A stretch of 35,862 nt of DNA from Deltaproteobacteria bacterium (GTDB lineage Bacteria; Desulfobacterota; GWC2-55-46; JADFVP01): positions 1 to 35,862 of the forward strand of contig JAJCZH010000004.1 in the NCBI GenBank assembly GCA_029262515.1, given 5' to 3'. A model generated the notes under the pieces. It was not told the DNA's origin. It saw nothing but the letters and a program-made list of their open reading frames with translations, and did no database searches. Both the position numbers and the translations under genes were made by a program. Within the stretch, counting starts at the first letter, position 1; the number at the start of each line of letters is the position of its first letter. Of the stretch, positions 15,293-22,745 are shown piece after piece.

Positions 15293-16594
15293 TTACTTCT
15301 TGCCCTTCTTCAAAACCTTCTTGCTCTTTGCCGGCGCGAGTCCGGAAAGCTTTGCGTTCTCGCCCCGAATGAGGTCGGATAGCGTCTCTCTCTTTCTCAC
15401 TACTTCATACTTATTGCCGGCAACCATCACCTCGGCGGCCCTCGGGCGCGAGTTGTAGTTGCTAGCCATTGTATAACCGTAGGCCCCGGCGCTCTTTACG
15501 GCGAGCAGCTCTCCCGGCTCCACTCTCTCTATCTTCCTGCCCTTGGCCAGAAAATCCCCTGACTCGCAGATAGGCCCGACTATGTCGGCCTTTATCTCTT
15601 CCCTGTTCCTCGGCCTGACCGGCTCTATGGCATGATACGAACCGTAGAGGCTCGGTCTCGTCAGATCATTCATCCCGGCATCCACCACCACGAAACTCTT
15701 CTTGCCGGAGTTTTTCGTATAGATGACCTTTGTGACCAGAATACCCGCGTTTCCGGCCATAACCCTGCCCGGCTCGAAGATAAGCGTTACGTCGAGGCCG
15801 CGCGTCGCAGCAATAACCTCGGTGGCGTATGCGCTCGGCAGCGGCGGGGTCTCTGCCTCGTAAGTGATACCGAGGCCGCCGCCGATATCAAGGTACTTTA
15901 TCTCGGTTCCGGCCTTACGCAGTTTTATTATGAGGCTCTTTACCTTTTCCAGCGCAGCTACAAATGGAGCCACCTGCGTGAGCTGGGAGCCTATGTGACA
16001 GTCTATGCCGACCGCCTTAAGGTTCTTTAAGGATTCGCGAGCATACGCGTACTCGCTAACCGCATCTTTAACCGATATGCCGAACTTGTTCTCTTTGAGC
16101 CCTGTTGAGATATAGGCATGTGTCTTCGGGTCTACGTCCGGGTTTACGCGGATAGAGAACGGGGCCACGGTCTTGAGCCTTTTGGCTATCCTGTTAATCG
16201 CTCTCAGTTCCTGGGGGCTCTCGACGTTGAACATAAGTATCTTCTTCTTTATCGCGTACTCTATCTCTTCGTCCGTCTTGCCGACCCCGGAAAAGACTAT
16301 CTTCTTTACATCCGCCCCGGCCTTTACGGCCCTGAACAGCTCTCCGCCGGAGACGATATCGAAACCGCTGCCCTTGTCGGAAAAGGTCTTCAGAACGGCC
16401 AGGTTTGAGTTAGCCTTTACCGAGTAACAAATAAGGTGAGGCACCGTGGTAAAAGCGGACTCAAAGGCGTCGTAGTGCCTGACGAGCGTTTTGCGGCTGT
16501 ATATATAGACCGGCGTTCCGACCTCTTTTGCTATGCGCGCCACCCCGACACCCTCGGCAGCGAGCCCGTTCTTTTTGTAATTGAAAAAATCCAT
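15293..16594 (-). CDS. lysA: Diaminopimelate decarboxylase LysA
   Basis: A PLP enzyme making lysine from meso-diaminopimelate, 433 residues. The PLP lysine sits in CYSVKANSNLAVL, HIGSQ binds phosphate-side residues, LDIGGGLGI is the glycine-rich loop, and EPGRVMAGNAG and the C-terminal CESGDFLA (partner-subunit cysteine) and GAYGYTMASNYNSRPR motifs are all intact. GGAGG precedes the ATG by about 9 nt. The C-terminus ends in a Lys-rich tail (KSKKVLKKGKK), longer than usual; similar basic ends occur on ArgH and the DHS-like protein here. It lies 113 bp after the small lipoprotein gene. Confidence 0.97.
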   Translation of the reverse strand: MDFFNYKKNGLAAEGVGVARIAKEVGTPVYIYSRKTLVRHYDAFESAFTTVPHLICYSVKANSNLAVLKTFSDKGSGFDIVSGGELFRAVKAGADVKKIVFSGVGKTDEEIEYAIKKKILMFNVESPQELRAINRIAKRLKTVAPFSIRVNPDVDPKTHAYISTGLKENKFGISVKDAVSEYAYARESLKNLKAVGIDCHIGSQLTQVAPFVAALEKVKSLIIKLRKAGTEIKYLDIGGGLGITYEAETPPLPSAYATEVIAATRGLDVTLIFEPGRVMAGNAGILVTKVIYTKNSGKKSFVVVDAGMNDLTRPSLYGSYHAIEPVRPRNREEIKADIVGPICESGDFLAKGRKIERVEPGELLAVKSAGAYGYTMASNYNSRPRAAEVMVAGNKYEVVRKRETLSDLIRGENAKLSGLAPAKSKKVLKKGKK

Positions 16595-16707
16595 TCAGCA
16601 AAAACCTCCGTAAAAGTATGTGACCTATACCTATAGAGGGCGCGCTCCCTTGCCCAGACACTGCCGAACCTCTAAAACCGCAAAGGCACCGGTACATGTC
16701 CGTCGAA

Positions 16708-16887
16708 TCAGGAAGCGCCCCTGCTTGTCTCTACCTCAAGTTCCATTCCGGAGTCGAGCGGCTCCGGCGGAGCCTTCTTGCCGCACGCGATAGCACCTGT
16801 AGCGAGAAAAAGAAGAAGCGTTAAAAGCGCTACAGAAGAGACAAGGCCGACTTCGGTGCGGACAACCTTCTGCATACCAAACTTCAT
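16708..16887 (-). CDS. lptM: Small LptM/YifL-like lipoprotein
   Basis: A 59-residue lipoprotein just under common length cut-offs. It has a basic start, a hydrophobic core (about 15-30) and Cys35 after a lipobox-like AIA, followed by GKKAPPEPL. A Cys-Gly-Lys-Lys then Pro-rich short tail is the pattern of LptM (YifL), which in E. coli helps mature the LPS translocon LptDE. AGGAG lies 8 nt before the ATG. The context supports it: LptM-like genes lie beside dapF in E. coli and beside lysA-dapF in Pseudomonas, and here it precedes lysA-dapF. It follows argH by 19 bp. That it is a real gene is likely; the LptM role is inference. Confidence 0.75.
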   Translation of the reverse strand: MKFGMQKVVRTEVGLVSSVALLTLLLFLATGAIACGKKAPPEPLDSGMELEVETSRGAS

Positions 16888-16906
16888 AGAAAAAACTCCT
16901 ATGCCC

Positions 16907-18352
16907 TTATTTGCCCACTTTAAGGTCGGTGAGCCCGGCTTTTATCTTCTTCAGGCGCGCCTTGACGGTCGAACGCGCCGTGCCGCCGTATACCTTTCGT
17001 GCATCTACCGATCTTTTAATTGAAATCGCCTTTTTTATGTCATCTTTAAAGAGCGGCGAAAACTTCTTCCACTCGCCGAGCTCCATCTCTTCGAGCGTCT
17101 TCGACCTACTAATACACCAAGCGACAATACGCCCGGTAACGGCGTGCGCCTCCCTGAAAGGAAGCCCTTGCTCGACGAGATAATCAGCCGCGTCAGTTGC
17201 GTTTAAGAAACCGCGCGCAGCGGCGCTCTCCATTGCCTCTCTCTTTATGCTCAAACTCTTCAGCATCGGAGAGAAGACCGCATAGATGCTCTTAACGGTA
17301 TCTACGGTATCGAACAGCGGCTCCTTGTCCTCCTGCATATCCTTGTTGTAAGCGAGCGGCAGGGCCTTCATGGTAGTCAAGAGCGCTATCAGATTACCGT
17401 AAACGCGGCCCGTCTTGCCTCTGGCAAGCTCGGCGATATCCGGGTTCTTCTTCTGCGGCATGATAGATGAACCGGTAGTAAAGGCGTCCGAGAGCTCTAT
17501 AAAACCAAACTCCTGAGAAGACCACAAAATAAGCTCTTCGGCCAGACGCGACAGATTCGCCATGGCTATGGAGGCGACGGACAAAAACTCAAGCACAAAA
17601 TCACGCGAGCCTACGCCGTCGAGGCTGTTCTCCGTGATAGCGGAAAAACCTAAGAGCTTTGCCGCGAGTTTACGGTCGAGGTTATACGGGCTTCCTGCCA
17701 GCGCCCCGGAGCCGAGCGGCATTATATCTACCCTGTCGAGACAGTCGAGATACCGGTCGATATCACGGGTAAACATCTCGAAGTAGGCGAGCAAATGGTG
17801 GGCCAGCAGTATCGGCTGCGCTCTTTGAAGGTGTGTATAACCTGGCATCACGACGTCAATATTGGCGTCGGCAATCTCAACGATTGTGCAGTTGAGCTCA
17901 TGCAGAAGCCCTACCGTCTCGTAAATCTCGTCCTTTAAGTAGAGGCGAATATCGAGTGCGACTTGGTCGTTTCTCGAACGGCCAGTATGGAGCTTGCCGC
18001 CAAGCGGGCCTATTAACTCGGTCAGGCGCGCCTCTACCGCCATATGGATATCCTCCATATCAGGCGTAAAAGCGAACTTGCCTGAAACTATCTCGGACTC
18101 TACCTTACCGAGACCGCTTACGATTCTTTTGCGCTCGGCCTCGGTCAAAACTCCCGCCTTCTTCAAGACGGCTGCATGCGCAACAGAACCGCGAATATCG
18201 TGCGCATAGAGACGGGAGTCGAAAGAGATCGAGGCGTTCAGCTCTTCAACCAGCTTATTTGTGACCTCTTTAAAGCGGCCCGCCCAGAGTTTTGTTTTAC
18301 TCCCACTCTTCTTTGCGGTCGCCTTCCCTAAGCTTCTCTTTTTCTTTACCAT
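16907..18352 (-). CDS. argH: Argininosuccinate lyase ArgH
   Basis: Last step of arginine biosynthesis, splitting argininosuccinate into arginine and fumarate. The frame is open to 18397, but I start at ATG 18352 (481 residues): the extra 15 residues are unrelated and neither start has a strong ribosome binding site. The enzyme has the LWAGRF start, HTGRSRNDQVALD, GYTHLQRAQPI, and the fumarase/aspartase signature GSSIMPQKKNPD. The N-terminus bears a basic stretch (MVKKKRSLGKATAKK) and the C-terminus is also basic. A 322-bp leader with possible RNA structure lies upstream. Confidence 0.95.
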   Translation of the reverse strand: MVKKKRSLGKATAKKSGSKTKLWAGRFKEVTNKLVEELNASISFDSRLYAHDIRGSVAHAAVLKKAGVLTEAERKRIVSGLGKVESEIVSGKFAFTPDMEDIHMAVEARLTELIGPLGGKLHTGRSRNDQVALDIRLYLKDEIYETVGLLHELNCTIVEIADANIDVVMPGYTHLQRAQPILLAHHLLAYFEMFTRDIDRYLDCLDRVDIMPLGSGALAGSPYNLDRKLAAKLLGFSAITENSLDGVGSRDFVLEFLSVASIAMANLSRLAEELILWSSQEFGFIELSDAFTTGSSIMPQKKNPDIAELARGKTGRVYGNLIALLTTMKALPLAYNKDMQEDKEPLFDTVDTVKSIYAVFSPMLKSLSIKREAMESAAARGFLNATDAADYLVEQGLPFREAHAVTGRIVAWCISRSKTLEEMELGEWKKFSPLFKDDIKKAISIKRSVDARKVYGGTARSTVKARLKKIKAGLTDLKVGK

Positions 18353-18561
18353 CTCTTTGCTTTCCCTCAGGCCCTTCGGGCCTTCTATTTTACACATATT
18401 TCAACAGCTACAAATACTCAGACGCTTATAACCTTCCAATGACCAAACAAACGCTGTGCGCGTAGTGCACGCCCTGCGCGCGGCTTGCGCCGTTTCTATT
18501 AAGCGCGGACCCCTTAGCCGGTTGATACATGTTTAAGCATGCGAATCTGCAAGACCTTAAA

Positions 18562-18633
18562 GCAAATATACGCCCTGCGCGGAGCAGACTACAGTTGCTC
18601 TATTATGGCCGGACCTTCGGTCTTTATATTTGC
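18562..18633 (-). promoter_or_regulatory. Nested inverted repeats in argH leader (possible structured RNA)
   Basis: In the 322-bp gap upstream of argH, GCAAATATA (18562-18570) and TATATTTGC (18625-18633) form a perfect 9-bp outer stem. Inside lie two hairpins: GAGCA/TGCTC (18582-18586 with 18596-18600) and GACC-TTC-GGTC (18612-18622). Together they would fold as a three-way junction of 72 nt. The gap also has an exact 12-bp direct repeat ACGCCCTGCGCG (18469-18480, 18570-18581). It matches no riboswitch I know. Strand is assumed from the argH context; the structure could form on either strand. Confidence 0.35.
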
Positions 18634-18674
18634 GCAGACCGCAGCATCTACAACTACACCACGTCAACCGGATT

Positions 18675-19634
18675 CTACAGCTGCTCGATAATCGCCGCGT
18701 ACAAGAGCGGAAACATTATCTCGTGGTGGCCCGTAAGCGCATAACCCTTGCCCGATCCCTGGGTAGGGCGCCTGACGACATTTGTCGCTGGCCGGTAGTG
18801 CTGAATAAAATCCATGTTTACGGTCGTCAGGCCGGCGACCTTAAAACCCTTGTTTCTCACAAGCGTAAGGGCCTTTAAAAATATCTCCGGCATTAAGACG
18901 GCTGAGCCGAGGTTGATATAGACCCCCTTATCAAGCGTAGAGACTACAGAGGCGAAGAGCTTGAAATCCTCCATCGATGCCACGCCGGTAGCCGCCGCGT
19001 CCATCTGCGGGTGGATATGGAGTATATCGGTGCCGAGCGCAACATGCACCGTGGCCGGAACCTCGCACCTTGCCGCTGCTCCGAGCAGGCTCAGGTGCTT
19101 GTACTCGAAACGGGACTTTAAAATCATCTCGCCGACCGAACGACCAAGCCCCTTCTCCGGGTCCTTTTTTATCGCGCGGTTTAACAGCTTGCCCGTCTCT
19201 TCGGCCATGCCGAAGGTGCCGCCGCCAATCTCGGAGTCCACGTCCTCTGAGGTGCAACCGACATAGGCTGCCTCGAAATCGTGCACGACGCACGCCCCGT
19301 TCATGGCAACAGAGTCTATGATACCGCGCTCCATGAGATCGATTATAAGAGGGGCGAGACCGACTTTGATAACGTGCGCGCCCATACCGAGCGATACCGT
19401 CTGTCCGGCCTTGTGCGCCTTAACCACGGCGTTTGCGACAGCGCGCAGGCTTTCGGCAGCCAGAATACGCGGCATGCTGTCGAGAAGTTCGGCTACGGTG
19501 CCGCCCTTCTTCGGCAGAGAGGCAAAATCGTCTACGCTGACCTTGCTCTTGCGCTTCTTTATTGAATAGGTCTTTATGCCTGTTAAGGAGATCGGCTTAA
19601 AGGCCTTCTTCTTTGCCGCCTTCTTTTTTACCAA
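18675..19634 (-). CDS. Deoxyhypusine synthase-like protein
   Basis: A 319-residue protein of the deoxyhypusine synthase (DHS) superfamily, NAD-dependent enzymes that move the aminobutyl group of spermidine or a related polyamine. NAD-fold text includes TVSLGMGAHVIKVGLAPLIIDLM, MNGACVVHDFE and YINLGSAVLMPEIFL. At the C-terminus, GSGKGYALTGHHEIMFPLL aligns with the end of DHS, but the catalytic Ser-Trp-Gly-Lys motif is replaced by text around NVVRRP. Bacteria usually lack eIF5A, so hypusine formation is unlikely; a polyamine-related reaction is possible. The start is TTG with a Lys/Ala-rich extension and a weak site. Neighbours are argH and gmhA. Confidence 0.85.
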   Translation of the reverse strand: MVKKKAAKKKAFKPISLTGIKTYSIKKRKSKVSVDDFASLPKKGGTVAELLDSMPRILAAESLRAVANAVVKAHKAGQTVSLGMGAHVIKVGLAPLIIDLMERGIIDSVAMNGACVVHDFEAAYVGCTSEDVDSEIGGGTFGMAEETGKLLNRAIKKDPEKGLGRSVGEMILKSRFEYKHLSLLGAAARCEVPATVHVALGTDILHIHPQMDAAATGVASMEDFKLFASVVSTLDKGVYINLGSAVLMPEIFLKALTLVRNKGFKVAGLTTVNMDFIQHYRPATNVVRRPTQGSGKGYALTGHHEIMFPLLYAAIIEQL

Positions 19635-19693
19635 TGATCTATCCGTATAAAAAGAGTTTATGTCCTGAATAACAGAATCCCTGAACCTTCTGC

Positions 19694-20278
19694 CTAAACC
19701 TTCTGAAAGAGCATATAATCGACCAGCTCGCAGAGTATATGCAGCACGGTTATATGAACCTCCTGCACCCGCGCCGTGGTTGCGCCCCCGGCCTGCAGGG
19801 CTATATCCGCCTTTTCCGCCAGCTTGCCGCCGGAAGCCCCGGTAAGCGAAATAACCTTTATGCCCATCGATACGGCGGCCCCTGCTCCGCTGATGATATT
19901 CAATGAGTTGCCGCTTGTCGAAATGGCGAGCAACACGTCGTCCTCTTTGCCGAGCGCCCTTATCTGCTTTACATAGACCTGATCGAAGGCGTAGTCGTTG
20001 CCGATAGAGGTAATGGTAGAGGTATCGGTGGTGAGCGCAAGGGCCGGCAACGGCGGACGCTCTATCACAAACCGGTTTACGAACTCTGCGGCCAGGTGCT
20101 GCGCATCGGCGGCAGAGCCGCCGTTACCCATGATAAGGAGCTTGCCCCCGGCCTTGAAGGCGCCGGCGACCATTTCAGCGGCCTTTACGATAAGGGCCGA
20201 GTTCTCTTCGGTGAAGAAACCCTGCTTTGCGCTTAACGACTCGGTAAAGGATTTGCGTACTATATTGAGAGAGTCCAT
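19694..20278 (-). CDS. gmhA: Sedoheptulose 7-phosphate isomerase GmhA
   Basis: First committed step of ADP-heptose synthesis: sedoheptulose 7-phosphate to D-glycero-D-manno-heptose 7-phosphate. A SIS-domain protein of 194 residues from ATG 20278, the family length, with AAAGG 6 nt upstream; the frame is open to 20392 but the extra residues do not belong. The phosphate-binding NGGSAADAQHLAAEF and STSGNSLNI motifs are present, as are the catalytic-region residues TTDTSTITSIGND and QVGGATTARVQEVH-like C-terminal text. Genes for later steps (gmhB, waaF, waaC) lie 4-6 kb away on the other strand; hldE is not in the window. Confidence 0.94.
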   Translation of the reverse strand: MDSLNIVRKSFTESLSAKQGFFTEENSALIVKAAEMVAGAFKAGGKLLIMGNGGSAADAQHLAAEFVNRFVIERPPLPALALTTDTSTITSIGNDYAFDQVYVKQIRALGKEDDVLLAISTSGNSLNIISGAGAAVSMGIKVISLTGASGGKLAEKADIALQAGGATTARVQEVHITVLHILCELVDYMLFQKV

Positions 20279-20570
20279 GGAAAACCTTTCGGGTCTAACT
20301 CTGCTTTCAGGCTTAATTCTAAAGGATATGCAGAAGCGGGTAAACAGGTTATAAAGTATCTTCTGCGCCCCTGTCGTGTCAAGGTTTTTCACCTCTAAAA
20401 GCGCATACTTGGGCCGAAAAGAGCCCTTTACTGCGTCATACGAAGCGCCGGGGCGCAGAGGGCCTGACGGAAATAGAAAAAGTGCTGAAAAATAACCATA
20501 TTCCTACAGGCAGCGTAATCGTAAAAAGCCTGAAGGGCCGAAGGTTCAAAGGGCTGACAGGGCTAAAAGA
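20279..20570. other. Gap between gmhA and aminopeptidase; open frame without start
   Basis: A plus-strand frame is open from 20344 through 20613 with coding-like text (for example LTEIEKVLKNNHIPTGSVIV, encoded near 20464-20523) but with no credible start codon or ribosome binding site, and it runs antisense into the aminopeptidase 3' end. It may be a gene relic or chance. No tRNA or strong terminator was found. Confidence 0.3.
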
Positions 20571-21641
20571 CTATATGAGAAACTTCCCGTTCTTCTGTAT
20601 CATCTTTCCGTCGAGGTAGATCGCGCCCCTCTTTCTCAGATCCTTTATCATGTCCCAGTGGATCGTCGAGACATTCTTTCCTCCTGCCGACTCGTACGAA
20701 CGGCCCACAGCCAGGTGCACGGTTCCGCCGATCTTCTCGTCAAAAAGAATATCCTTTGAGAACTGCTTAATGCCGTAGTTGACCCCGATGCCGAGTTCGC
20801 CCAGGTAACGCGCGCCATGATCCGTATCTAACATCGAGATAAGAAACTCTTCGTTCTTCTCGGCGCTCGCTTCAACCACCTTGCCCGCGCTAAATCTGAG
20901 GCGAATCCCCAAGACCTCGCGCCCCTGATAGATAGCCGGCATCTCGTAGTATATAAAACCCTCTGCCGAGTCCTCCAGGGGCGAGACATAGACCTCGCCG
21001 TCCGGCATGTTGCGAAGGCCGTAGCAGGGGATCGCGGACCTGCCCTTTATACCTATGGTTATGTCGGTCTCCGGGCCGGTTATATGGACGGTCTCGGCAC
21101 AGTCGAGATGCTTCTTGAGCTTCTTCTCTTTCGCCTTTATCTTCATCCAGTCGATATTCGTTGCGTTGTAGAGGAAGTTCTCGTATTCCTCTAGGCTCAT
21201 CTCGGCCTCCTGGGCGAGCGCATGGGTCGGAAAGTTGCAGAGCACCCACCGCTTATCGTTCACTATCACCTCGGAGATCGGCCGCACCACCTTGCACCGT
21301 GCGCCGACTTTTGCCGGGTCTACCGTGCTAAGCGCCTTCTTGTTGGCGGTAGCGCGGATATTTACGACACAATCCATATTCTGCGCCTCAAAGAGCTTTG
21401 CCTCCGGAAAGTGCTTTATCTGGGAGTTATTGGCATTGGCGTAGAAGATGTTGGTCGTCTCCTCAAAACCGACCGAGAGGCTCGGATGTCCGCCCGCTTT
21501 CAAGACCTCCTTATACACTTCGAGCACAAGCGGTTTCGCAAGCTCCGAGGTTGCCGAGATCAGCACCCTCTCATTCTTCTTCACCCCGAGCGAATGCCTT
21601 ACCAGTATAGACGCCAGTTTCGTAATACGCGCTTCGGCCAT
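20571..21641 (-). CDS. M29-type (thermophilic) aminopeptidase
   Basis: A 356-residue metallopeptidase of the M29/AmpS family, cytosolic enzymes with a dinuclear metal site that remove N-terminal residues. The N-terminal half (about 1-200) has the NERVLISATSELAKPLVLEV start; the catalytic half contains RNMPDGEVYVSPLEDSAEG (a metal glutamate region), ELGIGVNYGI, HLAVGRSYESAGGKN and HWDMIKDLR (metal-binding His, Asp). It is somewhat shorter than the 400-410 residues of classical M29 members. GGGGAGAG precedes the ATG. It lies 28 bp after the radical SAM gene, so they are likely cotranscribed. The substrate is unknown. Confidence 0.88.
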   Translation of the reverse strand: MAEARITKLASILVRHSLGVKKNERVLISATSELAKPLVLEVYKEVLKAGGHPSLSVGFEETTNIFYANANNSQIKHFPEAKLFEAQNMDCVVNIRATANKKALSTVDPAKVGARCKVVRPISEVIVNDKRWVLCNFPTHALAQEAEMSLEEYENFLYNATNIDWMKIKAKEKKLKKHLDCAETVHITGPETDITIGIKGRSAIPCYGLRNMPDGEVYVSPLEDSAEGFIYYEMPAIYQGREVLGIRLRFSAGKVVEASAEKNEEFLISMLDTDHGARYLGELGIGVNYGIKQFSKDILFDEKIGGTVHLAVGRSYESAGGKNVSTIHWDMIKDLRKRGAIYLDGKMIQKNGKFLI

Positions 21642-21668
21642 AAATTTTCTCTCCCCTGTTATCTGTTC

Positions 21669-22676
21669 TTATCTTCTGTTACACGCACCAACGGTCTCCG
21701 TACCGTGCAGGTTTTCATCACTTCTGCCGCTCTCATCACTTCTGCCGCTCTCTTCGCTAATATAACACGCGCCCTGCTCCGTGCCGCTCTCTTTTATAAT
21801 ACCGATGATTCTGTCGGCTATCAGAAACTTGTTCGCGCCCCATTTGGGCGCAACTATAAAACGGTCCGGCAGGTCGCCCGAAAGCCTGTGGATTACGGTA
21901 GCGGGCGGCAACAGAGCCAGAGCCTTGGCCACGTGAGGGGCGTACCTTTCAATCGTAAGCGCCTCTACTCCGCCCTTCTTCCATAACTCTTCCATGCGGG
22001 TTCCTTTCACAACCTGAAGCTGGTGGAACTTTACGCCCCATACATTCTGCGAGGCGAGCAGTTTTACCGTTTCCAGATACATCTCTTCGGTTTCGCCCGG
22101 TAGCCCTGCTATTATATGGGTGCAGACCTTTATTCCCGCAGCATGCGCCCGCTCAACCGCCTGCTTGTATGTCTCTACCGTATGGCCCCTGTTGAGAAGC
22201 TCTAACGTTGAGTCGAGAGCGCTCTGAAGGCCGAGTTCGACCCAGACGTCATAATCTTTAGAGATCCCGCTCAAGAGATCGACAACGTCCGCCCCGAGAC
22301 AGTCGGGCCGCGTTGAGACAGCGAGCGCCACCACATCAGGGTGTGCGAGCGCCGTGGCATAGACCTCTTTCAAAAAACCGAGCTCGGCATGGGTCGAAGA
22401 GTTTATATTGAAGTAGGCGATATACTTCTTTGCGCCGTGCCTCTTAACGAGCCGCTCCATGCCCTCGGCAAGTTGTTTTTCTATCGGCATCGCGCCCTTA
22501 AAACCGAGCGGCATAAGGGTCTCGGAGTCGCAGAAGGTGCAGCCGCCGGTCGCAACCGTGCCGTCGCGGTTCGGGCACGTAAGGCCGATGTCGAGCGTGA
22601 TTTTATAGACCTTGGTCCCGTACGTCTCCCTTAAATAGGCGCTTAAGGGATAGTACGGTTTATCTCTGTTATGCAT
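21669..22676 (-). CDS. YhcC-type radical SAM protein (TIGR01212-like)
   Basis: A 335-residue radical SAM protein. The cluster site is atypical: Cys34-X11-Cys46-X2-Cys49 (TCPNRDGTVATGGCTFC), as in the YhcC/Elp3-like group. Further family text is YFNINSSTHAEL, VSTRPDCLG, WVELGLQSALDSTLELLNRGH, HIIAGLPGE and GVKFHQLQVVKGT. The C-terminus after about residue 300 is variable and includes a duplicated ESGRSD unit encoded by an 18-bp tandem repeat. The biological reaction of YhcC is not established to my knowledge. It is placed between rqcH and the aminopeptidase, all minus strand and closely spaced. Confidence 0.9.
   Translation of the reverse strand: MHNRDKPYYPLSAYLRETYGTKVYKITLDIGLTCPNRDGTVATGGCTFCDSETLMPLGFKGAMPIEKQLAEGMERLVKRHGAKKYIAYFNINSSTHAELGFLKEVYATALAHPDVVALAVSTRPDCLGADVVDLLSGISKDYDVWVELGLQSALDSTLELLNRGHTVETYKQAVERAHAAGIKVCTHIIAGLPGETEEMYLETVKLLASQNVWGVKFHQLQVVKGTRMEELWKKGGVEALTIERYAPHVAKALALLPPATVIHRLSGDLPDRFIVAPKWGANKFLIADRIIGIIKESGTEQGACYISEESGRSDESGRSDENLHGTETVGACNRR
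21715..21750 (-). repeat. 18-bp tandem repeat in radical SAM gene 3' end
   Basis: Two exact copies of an 18-bp unit (plus-strand TCATCACTTCTGCCGCTC) at 21715-21732 and 21733-21750, in frame, encoding a doubled Glu-Ser-Gly-Arg-Ser-Asp. A third, degenerate unit follows. Likely slippage in a dispensable C-terminus. Confidence 0.85.
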
Positions 22677-22745
22677 TTTTCTCTTTCTCTAACGCGTCTG
22701 TCTGTACATTAAAAGGGTTGTTAGCGGAACGCAAACCTCTCCTTT

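Noticed and set aside
18353-18397. Upstream start for argH at 18397
   Set aside because: No ribosome binding site, and the added 15 residues do not resemble the family.
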